Shown in pieces: positions 35,530 through 45,199 of a stretch of DNA of 64,000 bases. The notes beneath the pieces are model-generated. The model saw only the letters and a list, made by a program, of their open reading frames with translations. It searched no databases and was not told the origin of the DNA. Source of the DNA: Tubulanus polymorphus. Lineage: Eukaryota > Nemertea > Palaeonemertea > Tubulaniformes > Tubulanidae. The translations under genes were made by a program, and so were the position numbers. Every line of letters starts with the position of its first letter. The stretch's first letter is position 1. The stretch is from assembly GCF_964204645.1 (NCBI RefSeq), contig NC_134028.1:16479263-16543262 (forward strand), written 5' to 3'.

Positions 35530-38500
35530 CCATAAGGTAATGTTTTTATACCATCATCTAAAATATGCCTTTTATCATCAAATGGATTCAAGCTAGTCTT
35601 TTCAACTTCATTAATGTACATCTCGTGATCTTCTGATCTTAAACAATTCATTTTATGTTTCATTACAATTGAGTTATATAAACACTTTATATAATCTTGA
35701 AATTCTATATGTTTATCAACCACATGTTTTGTTTAACTTTTTAGCCTCATGATAGCCTCATTTTCTATAACTGTACATTTTACTTCTTATCCCAACAAAT
35801 TCAATCATTTCATCACCCCCTAATTCATCTTTAAACTTACCAGGAATCTTTTCATTATCATTGCTAAATAGTTCATGATCTTTGGGATAATTGCTAAAAT
35901 CAAAATGATGTTTTATGTTTTTAAGTCTTTTGTTATATCATTTGTCTTGATTTTTAATATGTACGCATCCGTATTGGCCGCAATTAATGGATTAATGGAA
36001 ATCCACAGTTAAATGTTCCATCTTCAGTTGATAAATCATAGACATAATCTGATGGGATATATATTTCAAATAAATCTTTAACTTCTTCAGTTATTACTTT
36101 TTCTGTATGCCTTAGATTAAAACAATTTGGCATAGATTTAATCAATCCAATATTCACATCAAAACCTAATGAACTGCATAATATATGTAATCCTGATAAA
36201 GCAACTTTTCCTTTTTGTGCAAATGTTATTTCTGGAGAACTCATAAATTTTTTAGCACCATCTGCAGCATAAAATCCAATGAAGAACCATTTTCTTAAAT
36301 TATCTTTTGCATTTAATACATAATCTGGAACTATCTTTTCTTAAGTTGAAGTATTACTTTTAACTATTGCATGAATATAGAATTCGTCTTTATATTTTAT
36401 AGCAAAATCTTTAGGGTTATTAACGAGTATTCTATAAACTGCTGATGATTTCATAACATCCATGATTCTAAATGTTTTATGTGAATAAACTTCTTTACAG
36501 AATTTCTTAATTCTTTCTAATAATTTCAAGTCTTGATTGCAAATAATAATACCAACAATATTTAAAATATATGTAAATAAAAATACCAACAATATTTATT
36601 ACCCCAAACACTATTATACACACCTGCTGAACCATCTCCCATGAAAAATCCTTTGATTAAATATTCTTTTTCTTCCAATGTTTCGGGTTCTATATTGAAA
36701 ATATTATCAATTATTTCATTAAATGATATATGATTCCTTCTTTGGAAAAATCTTTTATGTAATAATTCATCTCCAATTTTTATATTAGTTGGTTTTATTT
36801 CATCACCATTTCGTTTAATTAAACTATGATCTTCTGTAACATCTACAAACCCTAATTTAGTTCTAACTCTATAGATTTTCTTATTTGTTTTATGCCTAAT
36901 TTTATTCTTAAATTTTTTCCATCCATTTCTTGTCCAAACATCCATTAATTCATTTATTTGTATTAATTCTTTTTCACCATACGAATTATAACATTCATTA
37001 TGTTTTGGAATTATTTCTGAAATTCTTCTAATTAATATCTTACTATTACATTTTAATAATATTGGGTGTCAGCTGTTACAGAATCAAAATATAATATTTC
37101 AATATGCTTTTCCCCAAAAAGTGGTTGTAAAACATTATAATAAAAATCATACATAAATAATTTTGATACTTCTAAAACAGTTGAACCAATGAATATAGGT
37201 TTATTAAATTTCATTGACGTTCTTTTTAATTTAACTGCTGTTAAATAATCTTCAAATCTTTTATTTCCTAAATGTCTAGGACTTGATTGTAAATGTCTGA
37301 ATCGTTCCGAATTATTTACTAATTCAATATAACTTCTATTTCTAATATTTTCACATGTTTTACCATAAAAACTATTATTCATTAATTTGAAGAAATCTTT
37401 TTCACAATCTGTTTTTGATATGGTTCTCTGTTGTGTATTAAAATCTATATATTTTTCTAACAACTTCGATTGATTAAATTCAATATATCGATGTACTTTC
37501 TTTAATTTCATTCCTTGTTTAAGATAAAATTTTAACATTCTATAATGAACAATATAATTGTATTTATTATTTTGAGTAAGTATTAATTTTTCTGTAAAAA
37601 CATTTTTTAAGATTTTTTATCTTAAAGTGACTCCAAATATCTAATGTTCTATTAAAAACTTCATCTTTCATATACTCCTCTTTTAATTGATCATAAAATT
37701 GTTATTTTAATAATTCTGTTTCATTAAAATCATCATGTGTTTTATAAAATGAATAAGGAATTGCGCCTTTATATCTCAATAATTTAAAATCTTGTTCATT
37801 TGGGTAATAATGTCGAGTTATTACAAAATCATTATCAACTAAACTTTTTGCTAAATTATCTAATGAACTTGCTAGAAATCTATAAGAATCTAAAAATCTA
37901 ATGCAACCAAATTAAAATGAAATATAATTTTCGGATGTCTTAGCTAATAGTTTAAAATCATATTTTCTTACATTTGTACCATTCATAGCATTATATTCTT
38001 CTATTTCTTGGAGAATTGTGCCAAATTTTCCTGATAATTGTTTTATAAATAGATGGGTATCATAGCCCGATAAATTATGAAATAATATTGGTACGAAATT
38101 AACTTTCTTAGCTTGTAAATTACAATCTTCATGAGCAGCTCCACGATATTTTGCATTTAAATGATCATGATCTCTAACTTTTTTATCAAATGAATGAAAA
38201 CGTTTTTCACAGTAACAACAATGAGTTGAGTAATTAAAATAAATTTCATCTTCTTTTGTCATAACTATTCTTTTATTTTTGTTTAATAGTTTTGCAAAAT
38301 CACTTTCTAATTCAATTATTTTGTTACAAAAATTATTAACTACATCTTCACCTCTAAAAGGAATATATTGACTTTGATATAATTCAGGATAATTTGATTT
38401 TATGTAAATTCCATAAGCAGCAGCTCTTTGATGAACTTTTTTAATTGTGTTTATAATTGGTGGATTGAATCATATCTTCATTTAATTCATTTCCTTTATC

Positions 38501-40072
38501 CATTGATTTTAAAATTTGCTTTTTATTATATATTTCTTTTCTATCTTGATTAGTTAATTCTTTATTCAACGATTCAAAATCCCCATAAATTACAAATGGC
38601 ACTCTATTTTTTAATTTATGATTAGTAAATTTCAATTTATAATCTTTTTCTGTTGGCATTATTAATTTACATAAATCTTTATTATCACATAATTCTTTAT
38701 GTTTTAGTAATGCATTTTCAGTTCTAAGTTTAGATAAACATTTTCAACATAAATATATTTTGCTATGACTGTTGAAATCACTTTCTGTTCTAAAGAATAA
38801 ATCAATTTGTTTTAACCACATATAATGTTCATTTTCATCTTTTTTGTAATATAACAAATCTATAAAATTTTCATCGTCATAATGTTTTGTTAGATATAAA
38901 GCTTCTAATGTATAATCTTTAATATTTTCACCTTTTTTCTTTGGTAATTGCATTAATTCGAATACATTTATTTTTAAATCATTATCTTTTTCTATTTTAG
39001 GAATCATTTTTATAGTTACTGGATATTGATCAATTTCATATTTTTTTTCATATTTCTCGTAATTTGTCGTACAACAAACATTTTCCTGAGTTGGGTGTAA
39101 GCGACTAATAATTGACCATAGAAAACATTTATTATCTTTATTTTGAATATTTATTACTGCTTTTGTTGTAAATGGTAATTTAATATAAGATGATGCTTTA
39201 ATATCCTTTTCTGTTGTAAAGTTTGTGTCATTTTTAAACATTGTTTTACTTTTTGATGTTTTAATCATTTTTGTATTATAAACATTTAAATCTAAAAATA
39301 TAATTTCATTCAATGTTAAACCAGAACCCTCAAAATATCTTTCTTCAATATGTCGTTTAAATTCATTAAATATTTTTTCTAACCTCTCTTTTATTTGCGT
39401 TTTTGAAATTATTTCTTCAGAGAGTGTTTGAATATCATAATCCATTTCATCTTCTGACTTTAAAAAACTTACTTTCCCAGAAATACTAATTTTTGGATAT
39501 TCAACATCTGTTACCAAATCTAGTATTTTTTCCATGATTTCAATAAATTTACTATAATCTTCTATTGTTGTACATTTAAAAAATCTAAATATAATAGCTG
39601 CAGGACCAATTTTACTACGTAATGTTTCTAATATTTCAATTATATCTTTTATTTCTAGTGAATCGATATAATTTCTAACATTTTCCATGTAAGGTTTATT
39701 TGAAATGGATTTAGTTTTTGAAGTTGATTTTTTTACTTGTTGAGGTTTATCATCAAAATATTCTGATCCTCAAACATTTTTATTTGAATTTTGATAGTGT
39801 TTTTGTGATTCGAGATGTCTTTTATAATTCCTTTTTACTATAAATTCATTACAAACAATACATTTAATTTCATCTTTTTTCATATCATCTAATCGTTCTT
39901 TTCTTTCATTGGAATTTTCTGGAGTTTCAAAATCTATTACATTTTTCATATGATTTGTAGATTTTTCATGACGCGATTTTTGATATTTATCAATGTATTT
40001 TTTACAATATGTACAATAATATTTATTTTCATAAACATCAATTTGTTGTGTGTGTTGTTCACTCTCTCCCAT
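35523..40072 (-). pseudogene. Polinton-type DNA polymerase B with zinc fingers, HNH-like insert and intein, decayed
   Basis: The gene starts at 40,072, inside the right TIR. In order on the minus strand there are two C2H2-like fingers (CTYC...H, CIVC...H); a TGA at 39,770-39,772; an N-terminal domain with NKDNKCFLWSII; exonuclease motif I (VIYGDFES, near 38,580); a Cys-x2-Cys/VRDHDHLNAKYRGAAHEDCN nuclease-like insert with ExoII (FHNLSGYDTH, 37,912-38,262); polymerase motif B (KLMNNSFYGKTCEN, near 37,370); motif C, interrupted by the intein; and the C-terminus DDKRHILDDGIKTLPYGY at 35,523. Motif A (DxxSLYP) is missing, with an apparent internal deletion near 37,540-37,640. Several stops and frameshifts remain. 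Related enzymes in Polintons and adintovirus-type elements copy linear genomes by protein priming. This one is inactive. Confidence 0.9.
35973..37082 (-). pseudogene. Intein with LAGLIDADG endonuclease in polymerase motif C
   Basis: The polymerase frame reads EILYFD and then a Ser (37,082-37,080) opens block A, S-V-T-A-D-T. After a 1-base shift the usual spacer follows, then block B with T-E-D-H (DVTEDHSLI), endonuclease block C (FFMGDGSAG, near 36,640), a second LAGLIDADG-like motif (FFIGFYAADGAK, near 36,260), block F (YVYDLSTEDG, near 36,030), and a terminal Asn (35,975-35,973) followed by Thr-Asp, where the polymerase resumes. The insertion point between the two aspartates of YxDTDS is a known intein site in family-B polymerases. 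Size (1,110 bp) is normal for an intein with a homing endonuclease. Breaks: the early frameshift, a tandem duplication near 36,545-36,600, a TAA near 36,340 and an 8-bp duplication at 35,983-35,998. Confidence 0.88.
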
Positions 40073-40157
40073 TTATAAGGAAAAGAAATCACTTGTGATG
40101 ATGAGTGGTGTCTCGACCTCCGACCTCCATATCTGAAAGCGTCATTTTCCTATTACT
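40001..40157 (-). repeat. Polinton-like right TIR
   Basis: Inverse partner of 29,957-30,113. The ATG of the polymerase gene (40,072) lies 85 bp inside the tip, so the promoter and the first zinc-finger codons are within the TIR. Confidence 0.9.
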
Positions 40158-40163
40158 AACATG
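40158..40163 (+). repeat. Target site duplication of the Polinton-like element (AACATG), right
   Basis: Second copy of AACATG, immediately after the terminal CT of the element. Confidence 0.95.
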
Positions 40164-40785
40164 ATCTGTTTGAACTTTGGTGGTATAACAACTCTCAATC
40201 CCAAAAGTATGCAACCCTGATTCACAGATAATTCATTTCTGCGCCTAAAATAAGGCAAAATATCAGGATCATTGCAGTGATTAGGCCAACCATTAAGTAT
40301 ATGTTGTGACATTGTTGGATCTTTTCTTATCTCAGACTCAATGTCTGCAGCATTAATAGGTAACACATTCACATACGTAAAATAATTAATATCCAGTTCC
40401 ACTGCTTCCATCTCAGCATTAGGATTAGGAATTCCAGACAACATATCACAGTTTTCATGATCTTTACCACTTCTATGCACAATTTCGTAATCATATGCCA
40501 TTAAAGTAAGTGACCTCCTTTGCAGACGCAGAGCTGCCAGGGCCGGAACTCCTGTTTTCGAACCAAAAATTGTTACAAGAGGTTTGTGGTCAGTGACCAA
40601 CAGAAACTTTCTACCGTATAGATATTTGTGGAAGTGCTCGACTCCGTAAATGATTGAAAGAGCCTCACGTTCAATTTGGGAGTAATTGCGTTCTGCAGGA
40701 GTCAAACTACGATTACCATATGCTATGGGTTTCTCTGAGCCATCTGGAAACTTTTGAGAAAGAATCGCACCTAAACCATACGGAT
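40164..40785 (-). pseudogene. Ty3/Gypsy pol: RNase H and start of the integrase linker
   Basis: On the minus strand NPYGLGAILSQKFPDGSEKP opens the RNase H, followed by RNYSQIEREALSIIYGVEHF (the E and catalytic neighbourhood), LLVTDHKPLVTIFG, the C-terminal catalytic region (HENCDMLSGIP, where functional copies have an A-D-LSR pattern), and the pre-integrase linker up to PPKFKQIM at the Polinton border. The frame is open from about 40,785 to the junction. The RT and gag that should lie to the right on this strand are absent: AT-rich Polinton-like sequence begins at about 40,786. Confidence 0.9.
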
Positions 40786-40812
40786 TTAAAATATTATTAA
40801 AAATTGAAAAGG

Positions 40813-40998
40813 CTATATGTTCAATAGATTTTTATTCGATATATTGTAAAATGAGTTACATAAACTAATATTTACTAATTCTAAATCAACACAATTTCTA
40901 AATTCTCTATCTAGTTGTATCAATAAATAATGAGATTTATAATTTTTAAATCTTCTTGAATCAACAAATATTCTATATTCTTTTGATTTATCTTGCAT
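40813..40998 (-). CDS. N-terminal fragment of a possible Polinton/adintovirus-type structural protein
   Basis: The 61 residues start KSKEYRIFVDSRRFKN and continue YLLIQLDREFRNCVDLELVNIS...SFYNIS. The pattern 'short polar start, FVDSR, xFxIxLDxxxxNVxxxELxxxxIPNxFYNI' is what I associate with the N-terminus of minor-capsid/penton-like proteins of Polinton-like viruses, from memory of the pattern only. The frame ends at a stop 27 bp before the Gypsy junction, so most of the protein is missing. It lies just downstream of the 112-residue gene on the same strand. Confidence 0.45.
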   Translation of the reverse strand: MQDKSKEYRIFVDSRRFKNYKSHYLLIQLDREFRNCVDLELVNISLCNSFYNISNKNLLNI

Positions 40999-41015
40999 TT
41001 ATTTTACGTATTTTT

Positions 41016-41354
41016 TCATTCGAAATCTATATCATGACATCCTCTTTCATTCTTACCTTTGTATATGAAATAGAAATCACCAGAACACACTTCTAGATCT
41101 TCACTAGATAATCTATGAAATCTATCTGGTAAATTTGGTCTATATTTATATCTATTTCCTTTTAATCCTTCATATTCTAAGTGAATAACTAATTTATTAC
41201 CATATCTATTAGTAATTGTTTCAATATTTGTAATTAAATATCTCTTATGTAATGTTAATTCGGTTAACTTTTTGAATTTATAATATACAGATTTGACATT
41301 TGTAGTATCTTTTATTCTATCTAGGAATTCACTGTGTATTTGTTTACTCTCCAT
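41016..41354 (-). CDS. Small (112 aa) virus-like protein, possibly OB-fold type
   Basis: Starts MESKQIHSEFLDRIKD at 41,354. The middle has KLTELTLHKRYLITNIETI, TNRYGNKLVIHLEYEG and LPDRFHRLSSEDL, then a tail FYFIYKGKNERG. The alternation of a short 'K-L-x-E-L-x-x-x-x-x-Y' strand, a 'T-x-x-G-x-x-L-x-x-x-L-E' strand and a 'LP-R' segment resembles small OB-like proteins common next to PolB genes in Polinton-like elements. Single-stranded-DNA binding is possible. The frame is intact and begins about 85 bp from the terminal hairpin. Confidence 0.5.
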   Translation of the reverse strand: MESKQIHSEFLDRIKDTTNVKSVYYKFKKLTELTLHKRYLITNIETITNRYGNKLVIHLEYEGLKGNRYKYRPNLPDRFHRLSSEDLEVCSGDFYFIYKGKNERGCHDIDFE

Positions 41355-41438
41355 TTATTATACATATTTTTTTATTAAAATTGATTTCATTGATATTATA
41401 TTCATTTATATAATGTTCATATTTGTGAATATTATTAG

Positions 41439-41584
41439 AGTAATAGGGTAAGTGTTGTTTCAGATTAAAGGTTGAAAGGTTGAGTGAGTAAAAAATAAAA
41501 ATAAATTCGAGTGTGTATTTATTTTTATCTTTTATGAGCTCGACCTTTCGACTTTTGATCTGACACAAGACTTACCCTATTACT
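41439..41584. repeat. Imperfect hairpin made of two inverted Polinton-type tips
   Basis: Left arm agtaatagggtaagtgttgt... at 41,439-41,485 and right arm ending ...acttaccctattact at 41,584 are about 80 percent complementary over some 45 bp, with a loop of about 50 bp. Each arm starts with AGTAATAGG, the same nine bases as the first element's tip. Confidence 0.8.
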
Positions 41585-43440
41585 TACGTCAGGTCGATTT
41601 GTTTTATTGTGAGAAATGGCCGGTTATAGTTCAAAAAGACCGACAGGCCAATGGGTATCGCTTTCAAACACTTTTTAATGATAATTGGACCGACAACTTC
41701 AATGAAAATATATGATGAAGTTTATTTCATTCAAAAAAAACTTATTTCACTGTATGAAAAACGCAGGTAGCCATAACGCGCGCGTCAACATGAGCACATA
41801 TGCTGTCACTGTAGCGTGTGCAGTGTGAGACACTTTGATCTGCCAGCACGCGCTTGCCTCGCGTAGTACATATATGGCTAGACGCCGACTGTTGCGATGC
41901 AATACGTCTGCAGTAAATGAGTAAACGCACGCCACATTGCCATACAACTCGGCGATAATTTCGGTCTTACTGTATGGCTTTCAAGGACATTGTCTAGCAA
42001 CCTTTCAAATTTAAAGACTCCCGCTGACTTTCCCGGCACAAAACAAGGAATTTAAGACCGCTACGGTACCGACCCTTTTGATATTTTTGATATTATTGTG
42101 ATCAACTTCTAGGCCTATCACCATTCAAACCAATATAATGTCAAATAATCTTGAATACAACGTAACCGGATCTATTTTGCAGCGTATTTAACCCCATTTA
42201 TCGTATCTTTCGTTAATTCAATGACTTTAAAAATGGTGCGCTTTGGTTCGCGGTAAACATACACGACACCATGCCGAACCACTCGTAATAGCTCTCTAAA
42301 AATAAGTAACCTATCGTACTACTCGTCTCGTAGTTCATAATTAAACATACCTGTAAATGCTGAAGGTATCGTAGTGAGAAATATCTTCTGACACCTGACA
42401 AGAACGCCATTTATCGGATTTTGCATACCTTGCACTATATTTTCAATCTGAAAGCATATTGAAACGTAGGTACAAGAGTCAATTTACCTTATTATTGTCT
42501 CACTGTGAATTCTACTAACATATCGAAGATATACACGCCACACAGTTGGGCTTAACTGTAATCTAGAATCCAGGGGCCGGTTGCATGGTCATGGCTTAGA
42601 CTTAAAAGACCAGTCTAAGACCAACTTAGTTCTATAGCCAATCTAACAACTTAAGACCCGTCTTAAAATTTAAGACCACTTTTGGACTTAAGTCACGACT
42701 GTGCAACTGGCCCCTGAACCTATTGGAATTTTGAAAATTTGGATGATCATATTCGAACACCAACTAAACGCGATATGATGATTTATCCTTTACTGCGACA
42801 CACCACACTACACTCCCAAGTGAGCATGAGTCTTACAAGCCTTACCGTCGAATTACATATATCCATTTCATCCACTACCTTAACTCAGATCTAGATAAAC
42901 CTACTGAACAAATAACACTGCTCGAAGATTTTGCCATGACAATTCTAATGATAAGGTTAACTTATTATGCTAGATAAAATGAATCCCCAATACGTGTATA
43001 GTTATGAATGAAATCCAACTTAAAGATCAATTAGCGCTTTATTTGTCAAGATGCTTATTTTGAACCCATTCAATAGTTAACTAACCCATATTACAGTACA
43101 AAATGTTAATTCTAGTATATTAAATATTTTACCTTTGAAGAATGTGAACGAATTTGGAACGCAAATAAAATATTTATAATTTATCAGAATGTGATTTTAA
43201 ACCTTTTATTTCTCAATTTAATAATTTGAAATTAGAAATCATAATGGATATTTGATTGATTTAAATAAATTTCCTGTAATTTATGAATAAGTTATGAGAT
43301 GTAAAGATTAATCATTATTTTTTTTATAATAGAAAATATGAATATTAATGTAGGACCGAGTATATCTTTTGGATTTGATTTTAAACATGGTAAAGAAATG
43401 AGAATTAAACATATGTGATGACTGATTTTAACAAAACTAA
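41585..43440. other. No gene seen apart from one MITE
   Basis: The ORFs at 41,742-41,947 and 42,213-42,410 show no domain. Confidence 0.5.
42571..42716. mobile_element. Palindromic MITE, 146 bp
   Basis: The ends caggggccggttgca and tgcaactggcccctg are inverted with one mismatch. The interior is built from 'agactta/taagac' words in both orientations, so the whole element can fold. No coding capacity. Confidence 0.8.
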
Positions 43441-43449
43441 TTGTTCTAA

Positions 43450-43837
43450 CTCGTCTTTTGGGGTAGCTCCAGCTACGATTAAATCCCGAGTTATGCGACA
43501 ATGAGAAAGCTAGTAGTTTTCAGCACTAAACGTAGACGATTTTATTATTTAGATTCTCAATCGAGTAGCTTGGGAATTTGCCTGCAAGATGTATCAGGCT
43601 CCAAGACTCGTCTCAAACTCAACTGCTTGTTCATGGATTTACATTCTATTTATATAATGCTATAAAAGTTGACAGACATGTTTGAGCACACAATTAATTA
43701 CAAAACAAACTGTTATCACAAGTGTCGAATTGACAGATGTCTAACTGATTGTGTCACTAATAATTAATTAATGGTGAATTAAAACAACAGCGCGAGTTAC
43801 TGAGGAATACATCTATCCAAACTTTCTATTATTAAAA
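43450..43837 (+). repeat. Putative 5' LTR of the plus-strand Gypsy element
   Basis: The sequence just before the primer-binding site has a TATA-like 'tatataatgctataaaag' near 43,650. Its right edge is set by the PBS at 43,838; its left edge is a guess. No matching 3' LTR was found, and it is not similar to the repeats at 48,997 and 50,461. Confidence 0.35.
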
Positions 43838-43850
43838 TGGTGGAGAACCC
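43838..43850 (+). promoter_or_regulatory. Probable tRNA primer-binding site of the plus-strand Gypsy element
   Basis: TGGTGGAGAACCC begins with the TGG expected from a tRNA CCA end and lies 27 bp before the gag start. The PBS at 49,376 (TGGTG-TAGAACC) is similar, so both elements may use related primers. Confidence 0.5.
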
Positions 43851-43864
43851 AGCTTCGAATACCG

Positions 43865-45130
43865 ATGCCGCAACCATCTAACAACCGTACGATCGTAACA
43901 AGACAACAAACGAACCAAGTTCAGCAAAACGTTGCAAACCCATTATTAATTCCGCTATACGAGCCGCCGAGGGATATTCAAAAAATTATAGTTCACGAGG
44001 AGGACGAAGAAGTACATCTGACAGAAATCGACCAGGTAGATAACGATATAGACATTAACGAAAACCTAGAAAATAACATGCCTTATAAACTCGAACTTCC
44101 AGGTTACGACCACAGTCGGCCTATCAAAAGTTGGCTGAGTGACTTTGACCGTTGGGTCCAAGCGACAAATATACCGCTCGAGCAGCAAACCACAGCCCTA
44201 ATACTGCGTTTATCTAGTTCCGCCAGATCCGCCATAGATGCATTGACTCTCGAACAACAGAACGATTTGGAAACAGTAAAAAACTGCTTGAAAAATAAAT
44301 CCAAACCTCTGCAAGACCCAATGAGGGGTCTACATAAGCAACAGGCAGACGAATCCGTACAGGCGTACATGGACCGAGTAGAAAGGGCAGCTAGCCAGTC
44401 AGAATGTACGTTGAATGTGCTATCGAGCAAGCCATAGAATGCCTAAACGACTCTATTAAAACCTTAAGTCGCAACTCACTGCCCTAATACATTTGATAAG
44501 TTAAGAAAAATTGCAATGAACGCAGAATCAGCAGCAGAGGGTAAAGTTACCGCGACTTGTAGTCTCACTGCAGCAGTCGACAAACTAACTAGTCTTTTGG
44601 AAAATGTTCAATTAAGACCGGACAATAAGGTGTGTGCGTGTCAAGTAAACGCGATAACGGGAAATCATTTTAATAAAGAACAATATAATAGTTCCAATAA
44701 AAGTGACAACGGATTTAATTATGCGAATGGACAGAATTATCAGAAGCAGCAACAACAACAACAGTCCTGGTCTCCTCAATTCATGCCACAAACGCAACAG
44801 TTTTGGCCGCAGCAGCAGTTTTGGACACCACAACATCAGCCGCAGTTCCAGCAGCCGCATTTCCAGCAGCGGCAGTTCCAGCAGCTGCAGTCTAGTAGTA
44901 GCAGCAGCAGTTCCAGCAGCCCCAGTTACAGCAGCAGCAGTTCCAGCAGCAGCAGTTCCGGCAACAGCACTACAGGGGACACCAGAGGCATAGAGGGAAC
45001 AAAAATAGGAGAAATCAATGGTCGCCGCGGAATGGACATGATAATTCATGTAAACAGGTTCCATTGTGTTACACATGCAATACCCTCGGCCATATATCTC
45101 GAAATTGTCCAAGCTCAGGTCAGAAATAGG
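43865..45130 (+). pseudogene. Gypsy gag with Gln-rich tract and zinc knuckle, frameshifted
   Basis: The first 190 residues (MPQPSNNRTIVTRQQTN...) contain a capsid-like region: LPGYDHSRPIKSWLSDFDRW, QTTALILRLSSSARSAIDAL, MRGLHKQQADESVQAYMDR. A frameshift near 44,415 ends this piece. The next part, from 44,516, includes a Gln/Phe/Pro-rich stretch encoded by cagcagttccag repeats (44,750-44,980), in which the frame shifts again. The nucleocapsid knuckle C-x2-C-x4-H-x4-C (CYTCNTLGHISRNC) is readable near 45,070-45,115. Ser-rich ORFs in this stretch are the repeat read in the wrong frame. Confidence 0.85.
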
Positions 45131-45199
45131 GGTGCGAGCCTGTCCAAGAAAATCCAACTATGGACGGGCACTCGAAGGTTGAAGTTGCGTTAATGGCGA

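Larger units (their letters stand above)
29957..40157 (-). mobile_element. Polinton/Maverick-like element, small, with a nested LINE
   Basis: The ends are inverted repeats of about 157 bp starting AG (agtaataggaaaatgacgc) and ending CT, with a 6-bp TSD. Within are a protein-primed-type DNA polymerase B gene on the minus strand containing an intein, a small convergent gene on the plus strand, and a CR1/Jockey-like LINE of about 4.7 kb inserted later. Without the LINE the element is about 5.5 kb, against the usual 15-20 kb of Polintons. I see no retroviral-type integrase, packaging ATPase, maturation protease or jelly-roll capsid gene. It is therefore probably a non-autonomous derivative mobilised by a full-length relative. 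It interrupts a Gypsy pol gene. Base composition is clearly more AT-rich than its flanks. Confidence 0.9.
40786..41584 (-). mobile_element. Fragment of a second Polinton-like element
   Basis: An AT-rich segment ending at 41,584 with '...ccctattact', the same terminal bases as the element at 29,957-40,157 but a different subterminal sequence. It carries two adjacent minus-strand genes, with an imperfect hairpin at the tip. The left side is cut against Gypsy RNase H sequence at about 40,785. No TSD is seen, and the right flank is neither Gypsy nor repeat. It is a truncated relative, not part of the first element. Confidence 0.7.

Noticed and set aside
34973-41584. AT-rich block as a mitochondrial or bacterial insertion
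   Set aside because: The polymerase motifs, TIRs and 6-bp TSD identify it as Polinton-like. No mitochondrial or bacterial gene is present.
44612-45193. Ser-rich and Leu-rich proteins over the gag region on both strands
   Set aside because: They are other-frame readings of the cagcagttccag repeat within gag. The true frame holds the Gln-rich tract and zinc knuckle.
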